A DNA stretch of 64,000 bases, taken from contig NC_085866.1 of NCBI RefSeq assembly GCF_034702125.1, forward strand, positions 11,537,954 to 11,601,953, in the 5' to 3' direction. The DNA is from Engraulis encrasicolus (lineage: Eukaryota > Chordata > Actinopteri > Clupeiformes > Engraulidae). Below the pieces are notes generated by a model. The model did not search any database. It saw only the letters and a program-made list of their open reading frames with translations, and was not told the origin of the DNA. The translations under genes and the position numbers were made by a program. Positions 46,973 to 58,354 of this stretch are shown here, in pieces; within the stretch, counting starts at the first letter, position 1, and each line of letters begins with the position of its first letter.

Positions 46973-47424
46973 TTAATGCCTTTTGTAGGACTTGTCACAT
47001 TTTTTAATCGTGTGGTGCACATTTCAATGATGAGCTCTGAGCTGCAGAAAGTTTCAACTTTGTGATCTGCTTTGCATGACCAACATGCACAAATAGGACA
47101 AAGACATATGGCAGGAGAGACTGCATTTCAGGTAGTCTTGATTAGGGTAGAGCACGTGATGAATTGGCCCATAAATCCTCTATGCGGGCATATGACCTGG
47201 ACCGCCCTCGAGAACATGACAAAAGTTCCCACGTCTGCTTATGAAATTACGTAGGCCGGTGAGATTTGCCGTGCAGCCAGCAACAGGTGCATGCCCAGAG
47301 CGAATTTGAGGTGGGATCTGCGAACGCGATTATTGACAACGCCAAACACAGTTGCAGCCGGTTCGGGTAGAAGTAGGCTAGCTCTCCGACACAAGGTAGG
47401 ATGGAAGGACGCTTTGCAAATGGT

Positions 47425-47680
47425 CCATACGACTCCAGATTATGATCGGTTAAGCATCGCTTTGTGATGAGACCCCGATGATCGGGGTTTGATTGGCAAA
47501 CCATCGGAAGAGTGACCTATTCAACACTTTGCAAATGATCGGGGTTAGGTTGGCAGTCCATCGTAATGCCGACTGCAGATTATGATCGGTTAAGCATCGC
47601 TTTGTGATAAGACCCCGACGATCGGAGTTTGATTGGCAAACCATCGGAAGTGCGACCTATTAAACAGTCGTTTATGCCGC
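47425..47680 (+). repeat. Two ~139-bp subterminal repeats
   Basis: CAGATTATGATCGGTTAAGC and GTTTGATTGGCAAACCATCG occur at about 47437/47576 and 47488/47627. They lie just inside the right terminus of the 14-kb element and share its GATCGG motif. Confidence 0.85.
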
Positions 47681-47805
47681 TTCTATGCCGATCCAAAACC
47701 GACGTTATTAGTGTAACTCGTACAAGGCAAAAAAGCTTTCGATGCTTTGCCGATGGTGCCGATGTTTAACCAACGTCGGCAAGACGCAGCGTGCTGTCTG
47801 GGTAG

Positions 47806-48642
47806 TGAGACGCGCCTCTATCGGAGGCATAGCCTGAGGACGCGCGCAGAATGTTGGGGTGACTTGACAACCAAATGCGATAGAATTGACGATTGGGTTT
47901 TTGACTTGACAACGAGATGCAATAGAATTAGTAACGGGGTCTTGACTAGACAACCAGATGCGATAGAACTAGTAACGGCACTTCGCCAGAAAGTTAGAAA
48001 AGAAGCAACTTGGACGCCCGCATGACATCATAGGTGTCCTGCTACCGGGGAATAAAGGACACCTGCGCAGCCAATCAGAAGACGTTCCGTCTGCTTACTG
48101 GGTGATAATATTTTTTAATGGGTGCTACTGTTCAATAAATAAAATTAATCTGCAAAATAGGTTTCAGGTGATAGGTGTAGACACGAGGAGCACCTTAGAT
48201 CTGAGCGCAGCAAGAACGAACTGTGTTCAGCCCGCGAACGAGACCAGCCTGGGCGCATAGCAACAGTCTCCATGACCACGAATAAACAATTTAACGTGGC
48301 AGAGACGAAGGCATACTTTTTTGTTAAAAGCAGCTTGTAATTGAGCTTTTTTAATGTGTCCTGCTATGAAATAAATAATATTGTAAGGCAAAATGAGTTA
48401 AACTGATATGTTTGGACAAGAGAAGCACACAGGCAAAGTAAGAATGCCCCCCTCCTCCTCTCGTTCACTGAACTAGTTCGCTCGACATTCACCCCTTGCT
48501 CTCTTGCATTGTGGTGTGACGTAATGAAAATGAACTGAACGAACTGTGAACGATCGAATTCCTCAGCAGAACTGAACGAAGAGAACGAACTGGTGGGAAT
48601 GAATCGCCATGCCCTTCACTACTGCAGATTAGCTCTGATCTC
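47806..48642. other. Gene-free stretch
   Basis: Nothing coding is supported. CCATGACCACGAATAAACAA with the following AACGTGGCA (about 48271-48300) repeats the block at 32836-32864, so both loci share an unidentified repeat. Confidence 0.4.
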
Positions 48643-49161
48643 TAGTGATGTGTCACGAACCGTTCAGCTCTAAGAGCTGGCTCTTTGAAGTGAACGACAG
48701 GAACCGGCTCTGCAATGGGAGCCGTTTTGTGTTTTTTTTTGGGAGCCGTTTTTGTCTTTCTGTTTGTTTTGTCCTTCTCTCTCCCTCCCTCTCATTGTGT
48801 GTATCCTCTAAAAGTGCCAGTGGATAGAGCAGGTGTTACAGACACACTCACAGCGATCAGAAATGCATAGTATGTATTAATACCTTTTTAATTTACTTTG
48901 TATTTGGGTATGTTGGGTCATTATTAACGACTGATTATGATAAAAGTGTTGTTCATAAAGGCTTTTACACACTAAACACTGCCCAAAGTGCTTCACAATG
49001 TCAATAATGAAACAAAATGTTGTAAAATAAAATTAAAACTTTTAATTTACTAATTATGTAAACATATAGAGAGCCGTTCGGGAGCCGAAAGAGCCGGCTC
49101 TCCATAGTAAAAAGAGCCAATAGAACCGCATCTCAAAGAAAAGCCGAAAATCCCATCACTA
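48643..49161. mobile_element. 519-bp hAT element, TAGTGATG ends
   Basis: Starts TAGTGATGTGTCACGAACCG, ends AATCCCATCACTA. Exact 8-bp duplication CTGATCTC at 48635-48642 and 49162-49169. GAGCCGGCTCT-type subterminal motifs on both sides are typical of this fish hAT family. Confidence 0.95.
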
Positions 49162-49450
49162 CTGATCTCCAAATAGTAGCTAGCACCGCCTATTTATACT
49201 GTGGATGAAGGCATGTGGGCACGTTTTCTGTAGATCTGCGTGACGCCATGACGTCTTCTAGCGACTTTGGCTGATATTTTTCTTTTGGCATGCAAAACTG
49301 TGTGTGTATGTCTCTCTCTCTGCCCGGAAAACCCAGTTTTCAATAATTTTTAGTAAGTCCAATAAGTTTCTCGTCGCAGTAACAACTTGAGTTTGTCTCC
49401 ACCACGTACTAGTGTTTTTACAATTTCAACCATTTGAATTTTCAGGCTAA

Positions 49451-51006
49451 AGGGCCGTACACACACGTCGCTGCTATTTACTCGCTACTTGCTCACTCGC
49501 CTACTTGCCACTCGCTCTGGGTGAATTTGTTTACTGGTTGTCATGGTTCCCGCTGTCCGCGCCAATAACGTCCGTACGAAACAAAATGTAGGCCTACGCT
49601 GTTTAACGTTGATCGTGTGCTGTGCACAACCATGCATATGAGCCTTTGAAGGTGTACACTGTATGTATTTTCCCCAACACTTTTAACCAAAGTGTGATGG
49701 CGTGCAGAAGTTGGGTGGTCAGAACACCACAGGGGCAACGTCACCTGTCAATAATCTGTATTCTGCATTCCAATTGGTTACTCGCTTAACTCGCGTCGCT
49801 CGAAGATAAAATAAGTTTATCTCGGAACCCGCCCACATCGCATCGCTTGTACTCTCCTCGCCTACTCGCCAGCGAGACTCGTAGGAACTAGGGCTTTGAC
49901 TTGTGCCCCAAAATCATAGTCGAAGTTCGTTTCTAAATTAAAAACGATATTCGAATATATTCGAATATTTATCCATATTTTTTACCATTAAAATTGCCCC
50001 AGTTAGACCTGATGTCAAGCTGAAGTTGTTCTTTCCCCCAGTCAGTGAGTACTGTAAAAGGCTATTCCAACCAGAGATGTAATTCTAGCCTAATGGCCCA
50101 TTAACAACATGCATTCAACCAGCCATTATTGTTTAGCAATCGTTCAGCACTTATAAGAAGACGGTACTTAGAGGTGTGAATGCAGATTAAAACATGGCAA
50201 AGCTAGCAGCCATGTCAAACTTGTAGCCCAAGTTAAAATTTGAATTGGATCATATGGGAATCATGAGAATTGAGCACACAGCACCAATATCAACAAATAT
50301 GTATTTATTTTCTATCACTAATGACGGACATTTAGGTAGTGTGCTTGTAGGTCCAGGTAAGATGACTGCCTCGTCTAAAAACGAACATTACACAAACTAG
50401 CAGTGCGCTAAAAACATGCTAAAAGCATGCTAACAAAATCATCACCTGGAGTCTGCCTGATCTGACACCCAGACCAACGAAGCTAATTTGGTCAAAATCC
50501 AAAAAACAAGAAGTTATTATCTTACTCTTGGCGTAATCACAGGTACTTGTGGGTTGAATCACATAATTCCAGAAACTCGTCAACAACTCCAGAAAGTAAT
50601 GTGATGATGCTTTGTTTATTAACTATAGCCATTCACTTGAATGGAACTCTGCAGCACTCATCTGCTTATTACTCAGGGGGAGACTGCCTGCCTCAAGTCT
50701 CCTGCAACGGAGCACGCGACTCTCCTCAACACAGCTGTAGCGATTAACCAGCCATGGAAAAAATTGGAGACTGGGAATTGCGATGTTTACAAGGAAATAA
50801 TTTTAATCAATAACAATGAAATACCCCAAAAAAGCAATACCCGTGTCAGATTCGAATATTAATGGACAATTAATATTCGTTCGAATGTCTCGAATTTTCT
50901 TAACATTCGACTTATATTCGAATATCGAAGTCAAAGGCTTAGTAGGAACACGTAGACATTCTATTGACTTCATCCGCTGAGCGAGTAACTAGCAGCGACG
51001 TGTGCT
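49451..51006. mobile_element. Harbinger-like element with TAA duplication, split by a hAT
   Basis: Left AGGGCCGTACACACACGTCG and right GCAGCGACGTGTGCT are inverted; TAA flanks at 49448-49450 and 51007-51009. CGCTGCTA-TTTACTCGC continues the match. The only long interior is the inserted hAT element at 49889. Confidence 0.8.
49889..50941. mobile_element. 1.05-kb hAT element, AGGGCTTTGAC family
   Basis: Ends TAGGGCTTTGACTTGTGCC and GAAGTCAAAGGCTTA; exact duplication GTAGGAAC at 49881-49888 and 50942-50949. ATATTCGAAT repeats lie near both ends. No intact transposase. Confidence 0.95.
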
Positions 51007-51277
51007 TAAGGCTTGAATGAGGAAATAGACCATGCACCTTTTTTTTTTGCTTTTCATTGTCTTGTAAGAAAATAGGGCCTAGATCTCAAGTAAAATATGT
51101 ATGTTTTCTTGTTCTTTTGTGTTACTGCCCTGAAGAAGGCACTCATGACGTTACACATGGGCCTTGTTTTTAATATGACCATGTAGGACTTATCAAATTA
51201 ATTAAGACATTTTAAGTTGGAGTGCCTTAGCAGAGAGATTATGACCACACGAATAGACCAGGCATAGAGGAATAGAC

Positions 51278-52020
51278 CAGTGATTCTCAAACTTTTTCAG
51301 ACCGAGGACCACTTTGTCCCCCCAAAAATGTTCAGGGACCACCTGTCAACTGAATTGACAGTTGACTGGTGCTAATTTGACACTGTTCATTTTGATGCCA
51401 GTGTTGCCAGATTTTCTACGACAAATAAGCGACTGACGTCCTGAAAACAAGCCCAAAAGAAGCGAATGACGGGCGTAGTGAAAACAAGCCCAAAATAAGC
51501 AACCGAAGGGGTGGGTCGTCAGTCGCGTGCCTAGTCAGGGAAGACCTTGCTCTTTGCCGGGGTCTGCGTGGCAGCTAAAATCCCCTCAAGTGACCACAGA
51601 AAGTGGGAGTTAACAATGCTGTAGTAGGGTCACTTGTAAGGATGAGTGAGAAAAAACGAGTTGTCATTGAGAAACACATTCAAATGACCGGCAGAGCAGG
51701 AGAAAACAGCAAGCCCAACCCTGAAAAGAGCAAGCCCAAAAAAAAACCGCAACCCGCAACTTTACAAAATTCAAAGCGACTGCTCAAAAAAAGAAGCCCA
51801 AGGTCGCTTATAATAAGCGGACTTGGCAACACTTTGATGCAGATCACTTAGTTTTTATTCACATTTGCAAGCCTGTCTTGTGGTGAAAATATGACTTCTG
51901 GCAGGTTTGGCTTTGTAATAATGTTACAAATATAGACTAGTGCTTGCTTGTCTTAGAAAAGTGGAAATTCCCTCGCGGACCACCTGAGCTCTGTCGCGGA
52001 CCACACTTTGAGAATCACTG
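51278..52020. mobile_element. hAT (Charlie-like) element with nested hAT
   Basis: Ends CAGTGATTCTCAAACTTTTT and TTTGAGAATCACTG; exact duplication GAATAGAC at 51270-51277 and 52021-52028. The subterminal GGACCAC repeats on both sides. A 434-bp hAT MITE is nested at 51399. Confidence 0.95.
51399..51832 (-). mobile_element. hAT MITE, second copy of the 25678 family
   Basis: TTTGATGC flanks at 51391-51398 and 51833-51840. The right end stops at CAACAC, two bases short of the usual CAACACTG. Otherwise collinear with 25678-26100 in reverse. Confidence 0.9.
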
Positions 52021-52098
52021 GAATAGACAGAGACCAGGAATAGAGTGCTGCAGGAAGCTATATGAGCGATCGAAGAGACTAGAGTATATCCATACAGC

Positions 52099-52330
52099 AG
52101 GGATTAAAATTAACTTTTTTCTACAACCGTCCCAAAAATGTTCATATTTTTTTAGGGGGACCATTCTCTGCGACAGTGAAAAGACTGACATATTTTTGAA
52201 CGGGGGGCTTGGGGGTTGTCCCCCTAGAAAGTTTCTTAGATGCTATTTCATGCATTTTAAAGCATTTTTCTCAACCAGCTGTCTGGCTTAATGCTGTGCC
52301 GGACATCGGACAAGGCACTGAAAAGACGGA
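52099..52330 (+). mobile_element. hAT-like left end fragment
   Basis: CAGGGATTAAAATTAAC resembles the start of the 37287 element. No right end is found before 52546. Confidence 0.35.
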
Positions 52331-53017
52331 CAGTCCGTCCTAAAGACAAATGTCTGGCCACCCTATTGGTTACTGTGTTATATTGAAACATGGTTAAAGT
52401 AATAGCCTAGGCTTATCATTGACTGGAGGTGTTTCGTCACACATTTCATTGATTCGAGTAGACTTGATCATGGAAATGTCCACGTCGTTAAAACAACAAG
52501 CAATGAGGAGGATCAGCGACAGCAGCTCCTGAAACAGTCTACATAAAGCTGGGCTTACACTGTGCGACTTTTGCCCCGATTTGGCACTCGCACGACTTTT
52601 CGAGAGTTGGGCCGATTTCTTGCTCTATCGCAGGTCAATCGTGAGTCTCGCATCGTGCAGTGTCAGGGTTCCCACACGTCCTGGAAAACCTGGAAATTTA
52701 GAGATGTGTTTTCAAGTCCTTGAAAGTCCTGGAAATCCACCAAATGTCCTGGAAAAAAATATTTGTCCTGGATTTTTTTCCCTTCAACTTCTTCCCGATT
52801 TTGTTTGTGGTATAATATTTACTCTTCTCAGAGTCTAGACATGACAGTTCAATTTATATCCACCTATTGAATACATTATTGTCCAAACACACACACACAC
52901 ACACACACACAGTTTGGTCAGGTTGCCATCTTTGATTGCACTTATACACAGTCATATTCTTTGACTCAGTGTTGCCAGAAGTCGCTAGTTGGCTTGCTGA
53001 AAAGTCACTAGCTGATA

Positions 53018-53181
53018 TGTAAGGGTTAACGTTCGGCGAGAAGGTCGCTACCGTGGAATAGCAGCACGACAGAGAGAATCTTTAGACCCCGACGCGGAGC
53101 GGAGGGGTCTTGTTCTCTCTGAAGTGCTGCTATTCCACAAAGCGACCGACTCGCCGAAAGTTATCCCGCTTATTATATGGA
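53018..53181. repeat. ~160-bp hairpin beside the palindrome element
   Basis: GGGTTAACGTTCGGCGAG, TCGCTACCGTGGAATAGCAG and GACAGAGAGA on one side pair with TCTCTCTGAAG, CTGCTATTCCACAAAGCGA and CTCGCCGAAAGTTATCCC on the other, leaving a GC-rich loop. Confidence 0.85.
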
Positions 53182-54240
53182 TATACTTAAATGATTCACA
53201 CATGGCGGGGACATTTCTTTAGGCCTATTTAATGTTAAGTCTATTAAAGTTTTTAATAGTAGAGTCATATTTGGAGGTTCCGTGACCAACCTCTGGCAAC
53301 AATGTTTTGATGATTGATTTGACCTCTATGGACCCTTTAAAAAAGATTTAGCCCCCATGTCCCTCGCAAAAATCCCGGGCTTTTTTGCTAGAGAGCCAAA
53401 TTCAAAATGGCGTCCGGCGGCATCTCTAAAATAATAACTTTTGATCTGAATGACCTAGAATCATGTATGAAGGCACTTTTTCATATGAGTCAACCATGAG
53501 GATTCCAAATCTGACATAATTTTGGTTATAAAACTTTGTTTTGACAGCGAAATTCAAGATGGCCGCCATCTAGAACCGTTATTTTCGACCTTTTTAGGCC
53601 GTCACCGCCCAAAATGATCATATTTGGACTGGGAACCTCCCAATTTGTGTGACTCCATTTCTCATGTAAAGATATTGAGAGAATAGCTGATCTACAAGCC
53701 CAGAATTCCTCACATTGGGAGGCGTAGTGGGCTTGTAGATGGGCTATTTTAACAATGTGTCTTTTTTTAATAGGCTATTATTTGACAATTTGGCAGGTAT
53801 TTTAGCATTGTTTGATGATTACTTTGGATGCAGTGATGGTCTTTCACTTTGAGAGTCCTTACATCATGACCCCCCCCACAAAAAAAACAGTGGGTCTTGA
53901 CCCACAGGTTGAGAACCACTTATCAAGTAGAAAAACCCTTCACGTTTCACATTTTCCAAGCATTCTTGCACAGAGAGGCCGGTTGAGGAACACGAGGCAA
54001 GAGCTGCTGAAATGGAAGAAGTGCGCTCACAGCAGTGATCAACTTGGTTGAAGACAGTGTTCTTGCAGCTGGGGGAGCTTCACAAACTGACTGTGTTGTT
54101 GAGGAATGTGTGGTCTTATTCAACCCCAATGGCACATACAGGAAGACGCAGAAGAGCAAGCTCATCTCGAAGATCTCCCTCCACCCTGTTTTGATTTAAG
54201 AATCCTATCTTGCTCTAATTGACATAGGCATGATCTGGAG

Positions 54241-54609
54241 CAGGGTTTCCCAAACTGGGGTGTGTGCACCCCTAGGGGTGCACGGCCTGCCTTAAGGGGG
54301 TGCGCGAGCTGAATAGAGCAATGGCGGATATGGTCGTTTTTTTATCCAGTATTAATGAACATTAAGTAGTTTTTAATTGTATGGTGCATTCTATGCTGGA
54401 AGGATCCATCTGAAGTGTAGTTTAATTCCAAGGCTATTGGAAAAGAGAATTCCCCAAAAATGACTGTGCTTAATATGCAGTGAATGAGCAGTGAATCCAT
54501 ACTTGTGTGGCCATCAGATTCAGCACACCAAAATATTCGCTGAGGGGGTGCGCGAACCACATTGAAATGTACAAGGGGGTGCACAGGGAAAAAAGTTTGG
54601 GAACCCCTG
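54241..54609. mobile_element. 369-bp hAT MITE in the left arm
   Basis: Ends CAGGGTTTCCCAAACTGGGG and AAGTTTGGGAACCCCTG; exact duplication ATCTGGAG at 54233-54240 and 54610-54617. The right arm keeps the empty site. Confidence 0.97.
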
Positions 54610-54617
54610 ATCTGGAG

Positions 54618-55160
54618 GATGGGAACTCCATCAGCAGAAGATTGGCAGACACAGGACGGCACCCTATACAAGTAGGTTGGGCTATGCCCAAAAGCTGTCA
54701 TCCATCATCCTTGCCTTCTCATGCTCCCAGTATCATCGGTGCCAATGATCCCTACAATACACTATACTTAACAAAAGAAGACGAACGAGACCTGCGCATA
54801 CATGGTGCACATACATACACATGCAATTGACAAGTTCCCATCTGCCAAGTCTTTCAAAATGTTATTGTGTAGTGTCAAAAACAAGAAAAAGACTACACCA
54901 TTGAGCAGTCTGAAGCTCTTCACTGTTAATGATGGTCAATGACAGTCAGGTTGTAGTGGCCCTGTTGTTATTGATGCAGCTGATATACCGATGTCTACGG
55001 CAGCTTCCTGGCATGCTAAGCATTAAGAGAGACAAAGAGACGGTCCTCTTCTGTGACCTTTTGACAGAAGAGATGGCAGACAGCCTGTAAAACAGTGTAG
55101 CTGCACAATGCCATGATGCCAACTCAAGGTTCTATGAAAAAGGAAAATCATCAGTGTATG
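54618..55160 (+). pseudogene. FTGCD-family gene fragment, left-arm copy
   Basis: On the plus strand frames read GRHPIQVGWAMPKSCHPSSL, APSIIGANDPYNTLYLTKED, then after a shift VVVALLLLMQL and KRDKETVLFCDLLTEEMAD. A stop replaces the Cys/Ile codons that the right-arm copy keeps (CIVQLHYFTGCD). Same superfamily as the right-arm fragment; the two differ by independent indels. Decayed. Confidence 0.6.
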
Positions 55161-55507
55161 AGCTCCCAGGGTCACACCTATGTTCCCCGAGTCCTATGTC
55201 CCCCCGCCACCGGGGAACTTAGAACCCTTTTGTCAAAAAGGGGTTCTATTCCTGCTGCTTCCAAGTAGACTGCTGCCGCATGACTAGCGAGGGTTGTTGT
55301 TAGAGTTATGGTTAGGGTTAGGCTGCCACTGTTCGCAAACTTGACATGAAATACGCATGGCAACCGTTCGTGCAAGAGATATACATGTGAAACATCCTGG
55401 GCCATACAATGCGGGGAACATGGGACCCCTTTGAGGAAAAGGGTCGGTAGTTCCTCAGTCCCATACAAAGACCGGGGAATACAGGAGCCAGGGAAGCTAT
55501 ACGCTAT
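55161..55507. other. Spacer block unlike either arm
   Basis: Begins CCCAGGGTCACACCTATG and contains CCGCCACCGGGGAACTTAG and, on the other side, CCGGGGAATACAGGAGCCAG; the two CCGGGGAA blocks suggest a separate small repeat inserted at the palindrome centre. No gene. Confidence 0.45.
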
Positions 55508-55511
55508 ACTC

Positions 55512-56370
55512 TCAACCATGTTTGAGTGGCGATGGGTGGTTCTTTAGTGTGGGGTGGCACACTAGATACGGCAAGTAGTTGGGACAGAGTTGGCATAAGC
55601 TGTCTGCATATGGAGGGAGACAGATAAAAGACTTTCTCTTCATGGTCTTCCACTTGGAAGCACAGGCTTCAGCCATGGTGCTACTTTTCTTGTCTGCATA
55701 GATCATCTGTATCGTGAACACAAGCAGCTTTTGTACTCCCTCTTCAAGGTGAACAGAGAGCAACCGAGAGTTGCTGCCTTGCCACAGAGCTCTTTATCAC
55801 CTTATCATGTACTGATGATTTTCCTTTTTCATAGAACCCTACAGGTAAGTTGGCATCACACCCTGTAAAATAGTGTAGCTGCACAATGCAGTCTGCCATC
55901 TCTTCTGTCAAAAGGTCACGGAAGAGGACCGTCTCTTTCTCTCTCTTAATGCTTAGCATGCCAGGAAGCTGCCGTAGACATCGGTATCAGCTGCCTCAAT
56001 AACAACAGGGCCACTACAACCTGACTGTCATTGACCATCATAAACAGTGAAGAGCTTCAGACTGCTCAATGGTGTAGTCTTTTTCTTGTTTTTGACACTA
56101 CACAATAACATTTTGAAAGACTTGGCAGATGGGAACTTGTCAATTTCATGTGTATGTATGTGCATTACCATGTAGCCTATGCGCAGCTCCTGTTCGTCTT
56201 CTTTTGTTAAGTATAGTGTATCGTAGGGATCATTGGCACCGATGATACTGGGAGCATGAGAAGGCAAGGATGATGGATAACAGCTTTTGGGCATAGCCCA
56301 ACCTACTTGTATAGGGTGCCGTCCTGTGCCTGCCAATCTTCTGCTGATGGAGTTCCCATCCTCCAGATCA
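55512..56370 (-). pseudogene. FTGCD-family gene fragment, right-arm copy plus C-terminal region
   Basis: Minus strand in order: GRHPIQVGWAMPKSCYPSSL and APSIIGANDPYDTLYLTKED (56336-56200), KREKETVLFRDLLTEEMAD with CIVQLHYFTGCDANLPVGFY and EKGKSSVHDKVIKSSVARQQ (55959-55770), then EEGVQKLLVFTIQMIYADKK, CASKWKTMKRKSF, LPPYADSLCQLCP and NHPSPLKHG (55763-55512). The FTGCD..FYEKGK motif, the LPP.ADSL step and the HPSP ending are shared by large multi-copy fish proteins that may be nuclease-like; that role is a guess. At least two frameshifts. The last third lies beyond the arm, in single copy. Confidence 0.65.
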
Positions 56371-56388
56371 TGCCTATGTCAATTAGAG

Positions 56389-56847
56389 CGGAGTTTCTCT
56401 AAGTGGGGCGCAAGCCTTCCTGGGGGGGCGCGGATGCATCACAGTGTGATATCTGCCACCCCCCCCCACCCCCCCCCCAAAAAAAAAAAAGATTTCCTAT
56501 ATGGCCAATAAGCCAATATGTTTAAAGCCCCCCTCACCAACATTATATTATTCATTGTCATTGATTTGAATAGAATAGGAAATGAACACACATCTGCACT
56601 GCATTCGACTGCAGTCCCTCTTTGTTTTATCTCACCTTTCCTTTAATTCTGCGCAGCAATCGCAAAATCAGTTTGTGCAAGTACTGCTTTTGCTTAGAAA
56701 CCATTTATTTACTAATTTACCTCAGGTCAGAAATAACTATGATAGCGCCAGCCAGAAGTGATTTTTACCCCACTAAAAGGGGGAGGGGCCACGGAGGCAT
56801 CCAGACCCTCTGAGGGGCAAATGATGGGAAAAGTTTGAGAACGACTG
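56389..56847. mobile_element. 459-bp hAT MITE in the right arm
   Basis: Ends CGGAGTTTCTCTAAGTGGGG and AAGTTTGAGAACGACTG; exact duplication AATTAGAG at 56381-56388 and 56848-56855. The left arm shows the empty site. Confidence 0.97.
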
Positions 56848-57202
56848 AATTAGAGCAAGATAGGATTCTTAAAGGGACACTCCACCCATTTTGCATTAGG
56901 CTTTCCATTGATAGACACCCAGTCATACTTTTGAATGGTCTTTCAAAAATCTCTCAATTCCCCCTGAGATTGGAGAAATCCACATTCATCTCTTAACACT
57001 TCCTATGTCAATGATGTAAAAATGGTCATTTTGCATCATCGACATAGGAAGTGTAAGAGAGGTGGATTTCTGTTGAGACTACAAGCCTTTTTCCCACCTT
57101 TTCAACCCCGCCCATAGGGGGTTGGACCTAATGCTCTAACAGACCTATCACAGATCAGTGTCCCAGTGCTTTTGAAATCACTGGCATTGAGGCTCCAGTA
57201 AG

Positions 57203-57397
57203 CAGTGTTGCCAGATTGGGCTGTTTCCCACCCAATTGGGCTGCTTGGGATGGCCGTCTGCGGGTAAAAATGGCATTTTACAGGAAAACTCGCCCAATTC
57301 CCATCGACATCAATAGAATTGGGCGGGATTTAGTGCGTCCAGGCGGGTTTTGAGCATTTTTTGGGCTGGAAATCATCAGCCTCATCTGGCAACACTG
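57203..57397. mobile_element. 195-bp hAT MITE
   Basis: CAGTGTTGCCAGATTGGGC to ATCTGGCAACACTG; exact CCAGTAAG at 57195-57202 and 57398-57405. Confidence 0.97.
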
Positions 57398-57429
57398 CCA
57401 GTAAGTCACTGGCATAGCTGGAAAGGAGA

Positions 57430-58118
57430 AGCTGGAGCACACTGCAGCTTAATTTTCAAGACTTTATTTTGTGCACACACCCGACCAACGTTTCGGTGTT
57501 GCTACACCTTCTTCAGAGTCAAATGATAGCAAGAGAGAGACACACATTTCAGGACTTGACATTCACAGGTGATCCCACTTGGTTTGGCTAAATTGGTCTC
57601 ATCTCATTGCAGGTAATTGACCCCACCCCCCAACACCAGGACAAGATTGCAGACAATTAGACAGAGAGGCTTCGTAGAAAGGCATTTTGGATTCATACTC
57701 TAAATTCAGTGGAGCCTCAGGGCATAAATGAGGAACACAATATGTCTTGCTCTCTGTAACAAATTGTTCCAGCATCGCGGCTGTGGTCTTCTAATAATTG
57801 TAGCTGTGGTTTTATTGACAATGTTCTTTGTGTATTGTTTTTTTCACTTTTTTATTTTGTTTTGGGAAGTTGGCAAGCTGTCTAATTGTCTACAATCTTG
57901 TCCTGGTGTTGGGGGGTGGGGTCAATTACCTGCAATGAGATCAGACCAATTTAGCCAAACCAAGTAGGATCACCTGTGAATGTCAAGTCTTGAAATGTGT
58001 GTCTCTCTCTTGCTATCATTTGACTCTGAAGAAGGTGTAGCAACACAGAAACGTTGGTCGCGTGTGTGCACAAAATAAAGTCTTGAAAACTAAGCTGCAG
58101 TGTGCTCCAGCTTCTCCT
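57430..58118. repeat. Internal palindrome with ACGTTTCGGTG and TTCTTCAGAG motif
   Basis: Arms 57438-57662 and 57877-58118 are inverted copies, with GTGCACACACCCGACCAACG, GCTACACCTTCTTCAGAGTC and CAACACCAGGACAAGATTG. A related TTCTTCAGTGTGCAACC block is near 43188. Confidence 0.9.
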
Positions 58119-58156
58119 GTCCAGTGATGTCTGTCCCACTGTGATGCACCTGCAAG

Positions 58157-58354
58157 CAGGGTTGCCAGATGAGGCTGATGATTTCCAGCCCAAAAACTGC
58201 TCAAAACCAGCCTAGAAGCTCAAAATCCCGCCCAATTCTATTGATTTCTATGGCTAAAATTGGGCGGGTTTTTCTGCTAAATGCCATTTTTACCCGCACA
58301 CGACCATCCTAAGCAGCCCAATTGGGCAGGAAACAGCCCAATCTGGCAACACTG
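58157..58354 (+). mobile_element. 198-bp hAT MITE
   Basis: CAGGGTTGCCAGATGAGGC to ATCTGGCAACACTG; exact CCTGCAAG at 58149-58156 and 58355-58362. Same family as 20454-20603. Confidence 0.97.

Larger units (their letters stand above)
33719..47805. mobile_element. ~14-kb element with 15-bp inverted termini, EnSpm-like candidate
   Basis: CTACCCAGACAGCAC at 33719-33733 is matched by the exact complement at 47791-47805. Beyond it both ends continue with CGTCTTGCC(A/G)ACGTTGG. Subterminal regions are rich in short CATCGGCA/GATCGG motifs on both sides, as in CACTA/EnSpm elements. It carries a spliced DUF4806 gene near the left end and later insertions: 36694-41135, 41942-46037 and 46042-46972. No TNP2-type transposase is seen. 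Target duplication is not clear, so classification is tentative. Confidence 0.55.
53256..55160 (+). repeat. Left arm of the palindrome
   Basis: Carries GGAGGTTCCGTGACCAACC at 53275, AAGATGGCCGCC at 53553, then the coding remnant, ending near GAAAATCATCAGTG (about 55146-55159). One hAT MITE (54241-54609) is unique to this arm. Confidence 0.92.
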
